A stretch of 64,000 nucleotides of DNA from positions 1 through 64,000 of the forward strand of contig CAMVNQ010000019.1 of assembly GCA_947168885.1 (NCBI GenBank), given 5' to 3'. This stretch comes from an uncultured Clostridia bacterium. Lineage in GTDB: Bacteria > Bacillota > Clostridia > Oscillospirales > Ruminococcaceae. Under the pieces are notes generated by a model. That model saw only the letters and a program-made list of their open reading frames with translations, was not told the DNA's origin and made no database searches. Shown in pieces: positions 53,850 through 62,910 of this stretch. Position 1 is the first letter of the stretch, and each line of letters starts with the position of its first letter. Made by a program: the position numbers and the translations under genes.

Positions 53850-54971
53850 TCACACCTCCTCTTCGTCAGCGTCAACGGGCTCGTTGACGTAAAGCCGCCG
53901 CTCTTTCAGATACATGATAAGCTCCGGATATTCGCCTGCAGGTATGCTCGAAACGAAATCCGTCCAGCTCAACCGTGATATTTCGTTGTCGTTGAACTTT
54001 ACTGCGAGATCGCATACAATGTTCACGAGCTCCAGAGTTGCGATTATCGTATTGACCTTGAGCGTCCCGCGAAACATTCTGAACTCGATAGTGTCGCGGT
54101 TCGTGAGATTAACGCAGGCATAGCGGCCTAACCCTTTTTTCTTCGCGCTCTCGTATGTCTCTTTGGGGCTATCCTTATAACCGTATCTCGCTGCCCAGCG
54201 GTTCATCTGTGATTCCGTCCGGCGGCTGAATTTCAGCAACTCGGCCCAGTGATGCTCCACAAAATAAAGAACGCGGGAAATGCACTCGTCTTGCATCTCC
54301 CGCGTTTTACCGAATGTTGTACGATTGACGTGGACATGCAGTCCACAGGTGCTTGTTTTGTGGCTGAGATAATCGAGCCGCAACGCTTTATCTGCGACTT
54401 CGAGCCATGGCATTTCGTTCTTGTGAATCTCCAGTGTCATGGGGTGCGTGACGATCTCCAGACCGTCGTTGAGCGAACCGTCAGTTTTGATGTATATAAG
54501 CTCGTCACCGCTGTTCGCAGTATCAAGTATCATCTCGGCTTTATCCTTGTACTTACCACCGCCGTCGATCTCCAGCTCCACACCGAAGTAACGAGTGCCG
54601 CTGCCGTAGAATATCGGCTCGGGTTTGTAGCTGTATTCGTGAATAGCCCCGTTACAGCAGTTGCGGTAGCAGCTCCGACAGTACGGCACATCGTCGTCAT
54701 CGTAGTACGCGTCATCGTTGCTCATAAGTGTGTCGCACTCGTTGCAGCGCGTGTAGTTGTCGTCGCGGCAGGTCTCGCAGAGACAGATGCTGTCATTACC
54801 GTAGTCGTCCTCGTTCCAGATGCGGTCGCCGCAGCAGTCGCAGTGAACCGTCCGTTCAGCCATGCAGTCGCTGCACATCATCACGCCGTCAAATTCGCAG
54901 ACAGTTTCGGTTGTCAGCTCTCGTCCGCAGTACTCGCAGAAGTACGCGGGTTCATTTGTTTTCTTACTCAT
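53850..54971 (-). CDS. Amidoligase (COOH-NH2 ligase, Amidoligase_2-like) with N-terminal zinc fingers
   Basis: This 373-aa protein opens with five Cys-pair zinc modules (residues 12-105, e.g. FCEYCG, CSDCM, CDCCG, CETC, CNECD, CRSCYRNCC). The ligase core has FGVELEIDGG (131-138), IKTDGSLNDGLEIVTHPM (161-178), CGLHVHVNRT (209-218) and TIEFRMFRGT near 315, the pattern of Amidoligase_2 proteins of the glutamine-synthetase-like fold. Known families ligate amines to carboxylates of peptides or proteins. Published comparative work links such ligases to class II amidotransferases. Preceded by a terminator hairpin and a short leader frame. Confidence 0.85.
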   Translation of the reverse strand: MSKKTNEPAYFCEYCGRELTTETVCEFDGVMMCSDCMAERTVHCDCCGDRIWNEDDYGNDSICLCETCRDDNYTRCNECDTLMSNDDAYYDDDDVPYCRSCYRNCCNGAIHEYSYKPEPIFYGSGTRYFGVELEIDGGGKYKDKAEMILDTANSGDELIYIKTDGSLNDGLEIVTHPMTLEIHKNEMPWLEVADKALRLDYLSHKTSTCGLHVHVNRTTFGKTREMQDECISRVLYFVEHHWAELLKFSRRTESQMNRWAARYGYKDSPKETYESAKKKGLGRYACVNLTNRDTIEFRMFRGTLKVNTIIATLELVNIVCDLAVKFNDNEISRLSWTDFVSSIPAGEYPELIMYLKERRLYVNEPVDADEEEV

Positions 54972-54992
54972 TTTCGTCCTCCTTCAAAACGC

Positions 54993-55077
54993 AAAAAGCC
55001 CGCTGCGGATGAGCTCCACAGCGGGAAATTTCCTATGAACCGTAATTAACGGGTCTACGCATATCGCAGACATTCAT
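54993..55077 (-). promoter_or_regulatory. Leader with 14-aa frame and terminator hairpin before the amidoligase gene
   Basis: Reading on the (-) strand, a 14-codon frame (55077-55033, MNVCDMRRPVNYGS) precedes a stem CCCGCTG/CAGCGGG (54999-55005/55019-55025, extended by CC/GG) and TTTTT (54997-54993), which together form an intrinsic terminator. Its U-tract ends about 8 nt before the amidoligase ribosome binding site. The hairpin can end kinase transcripts or act as an attenuator for the amidoligase gene. The leader peptide has no clear ribosome binding site. Confidence 0.5.
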
Positions 55078-55115
55078 AGTGATAATATATAATTAAAATT
55101 TTGAAGGATAGCGGA

Positions 55116-56348
55116 TCACTTGTTTTCCGCAATACTTATCCTGCATTGCGGAAAAGCGCTATACTTTTCTGTGTCTTCAACATAAAGCAATATTATGTAA
55201 CCGCTGAAAGTATTATTACTGCATTTCCACTGAATCGTGCGCCCCATTCGTGTTGATCTATCATCTACCTTTGCGGTCTCACCGAGCCATTTTGTGATGT
55301 TATCAATGAGTGCACTGGCATCATCCTGAGCTAACTTCTCCCATTCGATCTTCTTGACGTGTTCGGTATCATCAACCTTTGTAACACCGTCGGGAAGCGC
55401 GGGAAAGCCTTTCGGGAGAAATGGTATTTCTGGATTTGCAGTATCCTCGGCTGTGGTCATTTCGGTAGTTTGCGGTGTGGTCGTGATCTTTGCAAACGCC
55501 GTGGTAATAACTGTTTGTTCGGCTGTTGTTATCTCAGACGTTTGAGGCACAGTCGTTGTCTCCGCAGTCGCATCGGTAATAATCCCAACTGTTTGCTCGG
55601 TCGTTTCCGATACCGGAATAGCATCTGTCCTGCTAAACATAAATGTTACAGCAAGCACAATTCCCACGACTGTTATAACAGCAGCACAGGCTATCGGAAC
55701 TGCATGATAGCGGCGAAGAATAACCGCGTGTTTAACTTTCTGTGCGGACGAGTAACGCTCGTCGGGGTTGAAGCGCATACACTTTTCTGCTACCGCGCGG
55801 AGAAATGAACTGTCATAGTTTTCCTTCAGAAGTAGCTTTATCGTCACGCCGAGAGCGTAGATGTCACTGCGCTCATCGGTTTGCATAAAGCCGTATTGTT
55901 CGGGTGGAGCAAAGCCGTCAGTACCAATAAAAGATGTATCCTTTTCGGCTTCGGGCTTCTTTACACGTGCTGCATCGAAGTCGATTATTTTTATATGTCC
56001 GTAGTCAGTGAGCATAATATTCGACGGCTTTATGTCGCGATGAATAACGCCTGCATCATGAAGCGCGCTAAGCCCGTCACATATCTCGCAAACGATCTCA
56101 GGAAGCTGTGACGCGGGAACTGCAAGAGCGGAAAGAGGCGTTCCCGAAACGTACTCCATAACTATTTCGGCGTCGGAACAATCGTACATACGAACAATGA
56201 ACGGCGAGTCGATTGCCGCTATCCTTGACAGTGTTTCTGTGTTGAAGCTGCCCGTTTTGCGTACATATTCACGCCCGTTTTCATCGGTCACAAGCGCTAT
56301 CGCGCCTCGTTCGGACGTATGTAATACACCTTGCTCCGTAAGCTTCAT
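55116..56348 (-). CDS. Transmembrane Ser/Thr protein kinase with Thr-rich stalk
   Basis: This 410-aa protein has a kinase domain at residues about 10-210: an indistinct Gly loop, the Lys in YVRKTG (31), the catalytic loop HRDIKPSN (103-110), FDAA in place of DFG (124-127), PPE in place of APE (148-150) and DERSDIYALGV. One membrane helix lies at about 217-238, a Thr-rich stalk at 244-315 (TTEQTV, TTAE repeats), and an extracellular domain at 316-410. GTG/ATG start at 56348 with GGCGGTGA. Divergent from an XRE regulator with overlapping control region. Confidence 0.87.
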   Translation of the reverse strand: MKLTEQGVLHTSERGAIALVTDENGREYVRKTGSFNTETLSRIAAIDSPFIVRMYDCSDAEIVMEYVSGTPLSALAVPASQLPEIVCEICDGLSALHDAGVIHRDIKPSNIMLTDYGHIKIIDFDAARVKKPEAEKDTSFIGTDGFAPPEQYGFMQTDERSDIYALGVTIKLLLKENYDSSFLRAVAEKCMRFNPDERYSSAQKVKHAVILRRYHAVPIACAAVITVVGIVLAVTFMFSRTDAIPVSETTEQTVGIITDATAETTTVPQTSEITTAEQTVITTAFAKITTTPQTTEMTTAEDTANPEIPFLPKGFPALPDGVTKVDDTEHVKKIEWEKLAQDDASALIDNITKWLGETAKVDDRSTRMGRTIQWKCSNNTFSGYIILLYVEDTEKYSAFPQCRISIAENK

Positions 56349-56369
56349 TATCTCACCGCCTTTTCATTT

Positions 56370-56446
56370 ATTGTAGCATTTCCCGTAGAAAAAGTCAAGC
56401 TGTAAGCTGTCAGCTAATTGACTTTGCAAAAGGTTTCCTGTATAAT
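56370..56446. promoter_or_regulatory. Divergent promoters with shared operator, kinase/XRE
   Basis: On (+), TTGACT (56418-56423) and TATAAT (56441-56446), 17 bp apart, drive the XRE gene. On (-), TTGACT (56398-56393) and TACAAT (56375-56370), 17 bp apart, drive the kinase. The two -35 boxes belong to one inverted repeat (AGTCAAGCTG ... CAGCTAATTGACT, 56393-56423). Confidence 0.75.
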
Positions 56447-56462
56447 GAAAAAGGGTGATCTT

Positions 56463-56891
56463 ATGGCTGAAAAAACTACCGACGAGCTGCTCAACGAGAT
56501 AAAGCAGACCGGCGAGATCGAGGATTTCCTCGAAAAAAACAGTGCAGAGTTTTCTGAGAAACCTCTGCACAAGTATATTAATGATCTGATCGACGCTTCC
56601 GGCGACTCGAAGGCTGATATTATCGCACGCAGCGGACTTAACCGTATCTACGCTTACCAGATACTTTCCGGAAAGCGCCTGCCGTCCCGTGATAAGCTGA
56701 TAGCGTTCGCGTTCGGCTTGCAACTCGGACTTGATGATACCGATAGACTGCTGAAATACGCTGGGTACTCTCCGCTTTATGCACGAAGCAAGCGTGACGC
56801 GATCATCATTTCCGTCATCGACAAGCACGGGAATATCTTTAATGTCAACGAAAAGCTTTATGATAACGGATTCAGGATATTGACAGCGTGA
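56463..56891 (+). CDS. XRE-family HTH regulator
   Basis: This 142-aa protein has an HTH at residues about 43-100 (DLIDASGDSKADIIARSGLNRIYAYQILSGKRLPSRDKLIAFAFGL), a Cro/CI-like pattern. A C-terminal extension (YARSKRDAIIISVIDKHGNIFN) may be a dimerisation part. The start at 56463 has AAAGGGTGA; longer in-frame codons lie upstream of the -10 box. It faces the kinase across a shared operator and is likely its regulator, possibly also a phosphorylation target (inference). Confidence 0.83.
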   Translation: MAEKTTDELLNEIKQTGEIEDFLEKNSAEFSEKPLHKYINDLIDASGDSKADIIARSGLNRIYAYQILSGKRLPSRDKLIAFAFGLQLGLDDTDRLLKYAGYSPLYARSKRDAIIISVIDKHGNIFNVNEKLYDNGFRILTA

Positions 56892-56938
56892 AAACTTAAC
56901 TTATCTTATATAATCATAAATTTGATTATATATTACTA

Positions 56939-59548
56939 TCAACCATAATAATCTCCAAAATCCGGGAAATTGTTGGAGACGTGACATCCAATAAATTCAT
57001 AATACTGACCGTTATCTAAATGAGTTGGATACCATTTAATGTAATAGTCTCCGGAACCTCGCATATACGCCCATTCACAGTAGCCATAGCCTACTCCCAT
57101 AGTAAATACTGTACCTTCTCCGCTGTTATGATCATCAGACGTGTAATATAGAGTAATGGAAAAATTGCTATATGTATCTCTACACTTCTCTCCATTTAGA
57201 TACATTTCATCCATTCCTTCACACCACAAACTCTTATAATCGGTATCATATTGATGTGAACTCTTAACATTATTATACATTTCCTCGTTTGAATATGTGG
57301 GAACTACATCATCAAATATCAGCGCATCGCCTTTACGTTCAAACACATAAATTGAGTTATCAGTCCACTTTATTCTGACGCCACTGGAACCGGATAATTC
57401 ATAATTCATTGTATCAGAACCTATTTGTATTGTTCCGTTATCTTTAACGTAAACATCCCATACATCAAGTTCAGAGATTCCATACAGTATTCCACGGCCA
57501 TCTTCATCGATGCTCAAACCAAGTCTGTAATTATAATAAGATATATTATTCCAGAAATCATCGTAAATCAATACTTTCCCTGATTCAAGCTCTAATTTTA
57601 TTAAATCGTATGTTCCGGATGGTATTTTTTTCTTAATAATAGGAGCTGTTGTTGTCATCGGCGCAGCAGTTGTCGATACAGCAGTGGTTGTCGCTGCGGT
57701 TGAGGTTGTTACAACAACGGTAGTCTCATTGTTTTGAGCCGTCCCGTGAAGATCATTATAACTTACACCTTCAAAAATATTGCCATTCTCATCACTTGCA
57801 AGATAAAGATAGAGATGATAGTTTACAACAGAGTCGTTATCAATAATTTTAAAGTCTATTTCTGTCAGATCTTCAGTTGCATTTATTGAATCAAACGTAA
57901 ATTTCTTGCCACTGTCATATTTACACTCAATGCCGTTTTCTGTTTTATTTATACAACCTTTCTCGGTTATAGCATGATCCTTTGAGTGATAAAACAATCC
58001 CGTTCCATCTTCATACATAGTTACCGAGACCATATCATTACTTTCTATGTCCCAATCCGGATCCGAAAGATATAACAATGACCCGATCCCGGTTTTATAT
58101 TTATACTCGTCGAAATAATTTCCTTCGGGGATTGCACTGTATTTAGCAGAAAAATACCCCACTAATGTCGGTACAATTATTATAGCAAGTACAAGGATCA
58201 AACCGAGAATGATAAACAGTACCGGTAAGGAGATCCTTTTTCTTTTTTGGGGTTCCGTTTGATATTGTTCTGCATTCCCTGCGCGCATTGCCTGTGTTTC
58301 GCGTTTCGTTCCTTTATAAATAATATTGATCATTATGCAGTTAGGAATACATATAGCAAGCGGTATAAGTCCTATCAATAACCAGATAAACGAGGCATAA
58401 ACCGACCCTATAAGCGATATAACAAACAGTATTGCACTAATTGCGGCCGCAAGAAGATAAACAGCATCAAGCACCGCTACAGCTGGGCGCTTTTTCATCA
58501 GAACGCCGATGCCCGTGGGAATAAAGATAATTCCGGAAATAAGATAAAACCAGAATCTGAATCCGGTCATAGATAAAGACGAAAGTATAGCTCCGGCTCC
58601 GCCTAACAATGTCAGCACACCGACTACTATGATAAGCACGTTTTCCGTGGGGGTCAGTATCATTTTTCGGGAGCTTACATAATTATTGGAGTTATATGTA
58701 CTGTTTATAGGTTTTGCCGCACCCATACTGCTTTTGGTCGGTATTGTATTATTTTGAGCGCTTATACCTGTACCGCCGGATGTGTTTTGCTTTTCGCGGC
58801 GCTCGGCTTTTTCGTCGGCAACAATACCTTGAATGTCTAAAGTTTTTACCGTAGAGTATTCTTCCAATATCTTGAGGGCGCGTTCCCTTTTCTTTTCGCC
58901 GTTGATCTCAACAGTTACTGCGCAGTCTCCGATTATTTCGTTTTCCGTAGGGAAGAAACCGATATTCGGTATTGCAAATGTCCAGAAAGAAAGGTCTTTG
59001 TATGCAGGACTATTCTGCATTCTTTTTATTGCATTTATGCCATCATAACGGACACGATAAAAGCCGTGCTTGCGGAAGAGCTGCTCTATTGCAAATTTTG
59101 CGGCTATATCCTTATAGTTTTCATTTATTGTTTTTTCCTTAAACGATGTGGTGCCATATTTACTGTCGCCGATAAAAGCATAGTTATAATATGTCGTTCC
59201 CTCTATCAGAACAGGCTTGTCAAACTGTATGACATTACCCTCGACAGTGCCGGATATTTCGTTCTCTGTCGGTTTCTTTTCCGTAACGACCGGTGCTTGA
59301 ACTTTTGGTACATTGACCGGGACAACGGATTTATTTTCTATTGGTGCAGAATTTGAAGTAACAGGTTTGGCAGCATTTAGCTCATGCCCGCATATACTGC
59401 ATTTAGAATCTGTTTCCGGAATCTCTTCCGCGCAGTAAGGGCATTTCTTTGTTTTGATCTTAGGCTCATTCGTAAGATCGTGCTTACAGAAACGACAGAA
59501 TATGGCTTCGTCCTGTATTTCTTCCGCACAATATGGACACTTTTTCAT
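56939..59548 (-). CDS. Zinc-ribbon polytopic membrane protein A (869 aa)
   Basis: Two zinc ribbons at the N terminus (CPYC 4-7 with CRFC 18-21; CPYC 36-39 with CSIC 50-53), a middle domain (residues about 103-255) shared with protein B, about six hydrophobic segments (305-430) and one at about 445-470. Two extracellular domains follow, separated by a Thr-rich linker (TTVVVTTSTAATTTAV). Each extracellular domain starts with GTY/GNY- and has EDGTG/DEDGRG turns, so they look like repeats. The Thr-rich linker resembles the kinase stalk. GAGGAG precedes the ATG. Function unknown. Confidence 0.75.
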   Translation of the reverse strand: MKKCPYCAEEIQDEAIFCRFCKHDLTNEPKIKTKKCPYCAEEIPETDSKCSICGHELNAAKPVTSNSAPIENKSVVPVNVPKVQAPVVTEKKPTENEISGTVEGNVIQFDKPVLIEGTTYYNYAFIGDSKYGTTSFKEKTINENYKDIAAKFAIEQLFRKHGFYRVRYDGINAIKRMQNSPAYKDLSFWTFAIPNIGFFPTENEIIGDCAVTVEINGEKKRERALKILEEYSTVKTLDIQGIVADEKAERREKQNTSGGTGISAQNNTIPTKSSMGAAKPINSTYNSNNYVSSRKMILTPTENVLIIVVGVLTLLGGAGAILSSLSMTGFRFWFYLISGIIFIPTGIGVLMKKRPAVAVLDAVYLLAAAISAILFVISLIGSVYASFIWLLIGLIPLAICIPNCIMINIIYKGTKRETQAMRAGNAEQYQTEPQKRKRISLPVLFIILGLILVLAIIIVPTLVGYFSAKYSAIPEGNYFDEYKYKTGIGSLLYLSDPDWDIESNDMVSVTMYEDGTGLFYHSKDHAITEKGCINKTENGIECKYDSGKKFTFDSINATEDLTEIDFKIIDNDSVVNYHLYLYLASDENGNIFEGVSYNDLHGTAQNNETTVVVTTSTAATTTAVSTTAAPMTTTAPIIKKKIPSGTYDLIKLELESGKVLIYDDFWNNISYYNYRLGLSIDEDGRGILYGISELDVWDVYVKDNGTIQIGSDTMNYELSGSSGVRIKWTDNSIYVFERKGDALIFDDVVPTYSNEEMYNNVKSSHQYDTDYKSLWCEGMDEMYLNGEKCRDTYSNFSITLYYTSDDHNSGEGTVFTMGVGYGYCEWAYMRGSGDYYIKWYPTHLDNGQYYEFIGCHVSNNFPDFGDYYG

Positions 59549-59560
59549 AATCTTGTCTCC

Positions 59561-60781
59561 TCATTTCTTCCTGATTTTCTGAACAAGTCCGTATATACTT
59601 GCGCCAATCATTATGATTATTCCTATTATCATTAAATAGAATCCAAAACCTTTATTTACCAAAGCTTCGTAATCTGAGTTTATTCCTTTACTAAAGAAAT
59701 AAAAAGGAAGAATCAGGTGAGCAATACAGATAAGTGCAGATATTATATAGTGCTTCTTTACAAAGAAACCTGACGGTACTGAAACCAAAGCTATAAAAGC
59801 CAAAATCCACCACCAACCGTCTTCAAACATCGATTTTGATGTAGAAATGCCAAGGAAACTTACTGTCCACATGGGGAAAAATACGGAAATTATATAAGCA
59901 AGTCCGCCAATACCAAAGATACCATCCGGAGATAGCAGCCATATTACATCGGGATCTTTGGATAACGGAACATCCTTTTCCGTGTTTTCCATAATAATGT
60001 TTTTTTGATTGTTAGGTGCCTGATTATTACTCTGTAATTGACTAATTGTTCTGTTTGATGTTCCTGTAGTGGTATACTGTTTTTTTTCTTCTTTTACCTT
60101 ATTCCGAAGACTGTTTATATCATAAGAAGAATTTTCTTGTATCACCTTTAGTGTTCGGGTTTGTATAGTTAATCCATCGTCATCGATATCAACGACATTG
60201 TTATTAATAATATCGTCCATAGTAGGATAAAACCGTTTTTGAGGAAGCGCATACTGCCAGTATATCATATCCTCAAAATCACTTGAAATTTGATCATTGA
60301 TATTAGCGTCTTTACCATCCATACGAACACGATAAAAACCGTGGTATCTGAACAACTGTTCCACAGCATAGCGAACGGCTTTTGCTCTGTCTTTTTTGTC
60401 TATTTTAGCATCCTTGGTATCAAATTGGAATGAACCATACTCGATTCCCTTTATTACTACAGGCGGGTCAAATTCAATCGTATCTCCGTTTATGGCACCG
60501 TTTATCTGAACAGGTGCTTTGATTGGTTCAACTGCCATTGACTGGTTATTACCCGTTGGCAATGTTTTATCGACTGATGTTTCAGTTTTCATGGGCGCTG
60601 ATGCATTCTGAAGGGCATGGCTGCATATTGGACAAACAGTCGAATCTTCTGGTATCTCTTCCGCACAGTACGGGCATTTCTTTGTTTTAACTTTTGGAGC
60701 ATTTGTAAGATCATGTTTGCAGAAACGACAAAATATAGCTTCATCTTGTATTTCTTCCGCACAATATGGACACTTTTTCAT
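59561..60781 (-). CDS. Zinc-ribbon membrane protein B (406 aa), mosaic of A and C
   Basis: The N-terminal 45 residues are nearly identical to protein A ([18 protein letters not shown]...). Residues about 110-245 match the middle domain of A (HGFYRVRMDG versus HGFYRVRYDG). The C-terminal four membrane helices match protein C (FEDGWWWI, KGFGFYLM). Start at 60781 with GGAGGG; a longer frame to 60841 is not supported. It links the two relatives and suggests domain shuffling. Confidence 0.78.
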   Translation of the reverse strand: MKKCPYCAEEIQDEAIFCRFCKHDLTNAPKVKTKKCPYCAEEIPEDSTVCPICSHALQNASAPMKTETSVDKTLPTGNNQSMAVEPIKAPVQINGAINGDTIEFDPPVVIKGIEYGSFQFDTKDAKIDKKDRAKAVRYAVEQLFRYHGFYRVRMDGKDANINDQISSDFEDMIYWQYALPQKRFYPTMDDIINNNVVDIDDDGLTIQTRTLKVIQENSSYDINSLRNKVKEEKKQYTTTGTSNRTISQLQSNNQAPNNQKNIIMENTEKDVPLSKDPDVIWLLSPDGIFGIGGLAYIISVFFPMWTVSFLGISTSKSMFEDGWWWILAFIALVSVPSGFFVKKHYIISALICIAHLILPFYFFSKGINSDYEALVNKGFGFYLMIIGIIIMIGASIYGLVQKIRKK

Positions 60782-60800
60782 TATAAATTCCCTCCATTTT

Positions 60801-61427
60801 TTATTTACTAGACATTTTGTTACCAGCGACAATTCCAGCAATGCAGATGCCGATTACAGTTAAATGGCATATCAGCATAAGGTAAAACGCAAATCCCTTT
60901 CCATAGACTGCGCTTATTTCCGGATTAGTTACCCACCCGAATATCAGAAAAGGTAAGACGATCGTAATTACTGAAAAAATCGTTGCAACAATATAATTCT
61001 TTTGTTCAAAGAAGGCGTAAGGGAGCCCGATAATAACCGCCAATACAATTATCCACCACCACCCCAAGTCAAACAGTGACTTGTTTACTGTAAAAACAGT
61101 GACAAACGGCAAAAAAACAGACAAAACATAAATTGCGTCTATAATATCATAGGCTAATCTTAATTTTTTAATGATATTGTTTTCCGCAGGGGTCGCAGGC
61201 GAATCATTAGAAAAAGCACTTTCCACGAATTCATATGCCATATTCTTTAGCTCTTGTTTGCCTTCTTTGTCATGCATAAAGTCTTTTATTTCACTAAAAA
61301 TGCCTTCTATTTGGTTTTCTTGTTGGGTATTATCAACAGTTTCTATATTAGGTAAATCATGCTGACAAAAGCGACAGAATATGGCTTCGTCTTGTATTTC
61401 TTCCGCGCAGTACGGACATTTCTTCAT
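60801..61427 (-). CDS. Zinc-ribbon membrane protein C (208 aa)
   Basis: The N terminus repeats the ribbon of A and B ([20 protein letters not shown]), followed by a helical linker and a C-terminal four-helix membrane domain ([20 protein letters not shown]). ATG at 61427 follows AGAGGTGATATAT. It is the first gene of the three and has a strong divergent promoter (61465-61493). Function unknown; the ribbon may act as a cytosolic sensor or scaffold. Confidence 0.76.
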   Translation of the reverse strand: MKKCPYCAEEIQDEAIFCRFCQHDLPNIETVDNTQQENQIEGIFSEIKDFMHDKEGKQELKNMAYEFVESAFSNDSPATPAENNIIKKLRLAYDIIDAIYVLSVFLPFVTVFTVNKSLFDLGWWWIIVLAVIIGLPYAFFEQKNYIVATIFSVITIVLPFLIFGWVTNPEISAVYGKGFAFYLMLICHLTVIGICIAGIVAGNKMSSK

Positions 61428-61464
61428 ATATATCACCTCTTGAGCCCCATTTCGCTGTTACCTT

Positions 61465-61539
61465 ATTATATCACAACATATTTGTTTTGTCAATAACAAC
61501 CAAATTTCTTTTTGATAAACGCTCCCGTTTTGGTATAAT
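61465..61539. promoter_or_regulatory. Divergent promoters, zinc-ribbon operon / XRE gene
   Basis: On (-), TTGACA (61493-61488) and TATAAT (61470-61465) with 17-bp spacing drive the C-B-A genes. On (+), TTGATA (61512-61517) and TATAAT (61534-61539) with 16-bp spacing drive the XRE gene. The -35 boxes are 18 bp apart, so one repressor could block both. Confidence 0.75.
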
Positions 61540-61558
61540 AATCTACAGGGGTGTTTTT

Positions 61559-61885
61559 ATGGTACGAAATCTAAAATCTCTGCGTGAAGAGCACGGACTG
61601 TCGCAGCAACGGCTTGCTGAACTTATCGGGCTCACGCAGCAAGCAGTTTATAAATACGAACGAACATCGATTGAACCGGATATCGATACGCTCATAGCGC
61701 TTGCCGATGTGCTTCATACGACGGTGGATCACCTTATCGGTCATGATGACAGTCCTACACCGGACATAAAGCTCACAGACGAGGAAGCTAAGTGCATCAA
61801 GAGTCTGCGAAAACAGTCCCCCGAGGTTCGGAAGAACTTCTACCGGCTCGCCGAAAGTATTTCGCGCAAGTCAAAAGGGACATAA
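61559..61885 (+). CDS. XRE-family HTH regulator (108 aa)
   Basis: The HTH covers residues about 5-60 (LKSLREEHGLSQQRLAELIGLTQQAVYKYERTSIEPDIDTLIALADVL), the classic Cro/CI form. The C-terminal helical tail (TDEEAKCIKSLRKQSPEVRKNFYRL) resembles small immunity-type repressors. Start at 61559 with AGGGG; a longer upstream start overlaps the -10. It probably controls itself and the zinc-ribbon genes. Confidence 0.87.
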   Translation: MVRNLKSLREEHGLSQQRLAELIGLTQQAVYKYERTSIEPDIDTLIALADVLHTTVDHLIGHDDSPTPDIKLTDEEAKCIKSLRKQSPEVRKNFYRLAESISRKSKGT

Positions 61886-61951
61886 TAACTATAACTTATT
61901 TTTTTGGTCTTGTGGTAAGCTGCGAGCTTACAAATCCGACACATCATTTTC

Positions 61952-61980
61952 TTGACATCACAGAATATACCTGTTATAAT
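61952..61980 (+). promoter_or_regulatory. Promoter for the KilA-N gene
   Basis: TTGACA (61952-61957) and TATAAT (61975-61980), exactly 17 bp apart, 34 bp upstream of the start codon. Confidence 0.9.
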
Positions 61981-62013
61981 AAAAGTATGATCTGTCAGGA
62001 AGGAAGTAACTCT

Positions 62014-62853
62014 ATGGCAAAGAAGATCGTAAAGGACGTTATAAATGCCAACGGCTACGAGATCGGCATTTATACCGAGGATTTTGAAAACGAGTTCATC
62101 TCACTTACCGATATAGCAAGATACAAAAGCGATGCACCGCATGATGTTCTAAAGAATTGGCTCCGTTCCCGTGAGACTATAGAATTTCTCGGTCTGTGGG
62201 AATCTATGCATAATCCCAATTTTAAACAGGTCGAATTCGACCTGTTTAGAATGAACGCCGGTCTTAACAGCTTCACGATGTCACCGCAGAAATGGATCGA
62301 AGGCGTTAACGCTGTCGGAATGGTATCAAAAGCAGGTCGTTACGGTGGTACCTACGCTCATTCCGATATCGCTTTTGAATTTGCTTCATGGGTTTCGGCA
62401 GAATTCAAACTTTACATCATAAAAGACTACAAACGGCTTAAATCCGATGAAAACAGCCGCCTTTCGTTAAGCTGGAACCTGAATCGCGAGATCTCAAAGC
62501 TCAACTACAAGATACATACCGATGCAATTAAAGATAATCTCATACCGCCCGAACTTACTCCTGCACAGATAGGATTTACGTATGCAAGTGAAGCTGACCT
62601 TCTGAATGTAGCGCTGTTCGGGATGACCGCAAAACAGTGGCGAGACGCGAATCCCGATAAGAAAGGTAATATCAGAGACTATTCCGACATCAACCACCTG
62701 CTCGTCCTCGCCAACATGGAGAGCTACAATGCTATCCTTATCGAGCAGGGCAAACCTCAATCCGAACGGCTTCAGATACTCCGTAATACATCAGTATCAC
62801 AGCTTACAGCTATTGCGAAGATAAGTATAGAAGAAATAAAGAAGTTGAAATAA
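62014..62853 (+). CDS. KilA-N domain protein
   Basis: This 279-aa protein has a KilA-N domain at about 10-110 (ISLTDIARYKSDAPHDVLKNWLRSRETIEFLGLWE, GGTYAHSDIAFEFASWVS), the APSES-like DNA-binding fold found in phage and mobile elements. The C-terminal part (NREISKLNYKIHTDAIKDNLIPP..., MTAKQWRDANPD) is a conserved helical extension in such proteins. GGAAGGAAG precedes ATG 62014; a start at 61987 would be leaderless. It is the last gene before attR. Role in this element unknown, perhaps regulation or phage interference. Confidence 0.85.
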   Translation: MAKKIVKDVINANGYEIGIYTEDFENEFISLTDIARYKSDAPHDVLKNWLRSRETIEFLGLWESMHNPNFKQVEFDLFRMNAGLNSFTMSPQKWIEGVNAVGMVSKAGRYGGTYAHSDIAFEFASWVSAEFKLYIIKDYKRLKSDENSRLSLSWNLNREISKLNYKIHTDAIKDNLIPPELTPAQIGFTYASEADLLNVALFGMTAKQWRDANPDKKGNIRDYSDINHLLVLANMESYNAILIEQGKPQSERLQILRNTSVSQLTAIAKISIEEIKKLK

Positions 62854-62910
62854 AAAGGCCCACGTTCGTTGATCCGAACGCAGGCACACTAGCAGAAATG
62901 TCAAAAGTCT

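Noticed and set aside
54249-55049. 266-codon (+) frame opposite the amidoligase
   Set aside because: Val/Ala-rich shadow of the Asp/Cys-rich zinc fingers on the other strand.
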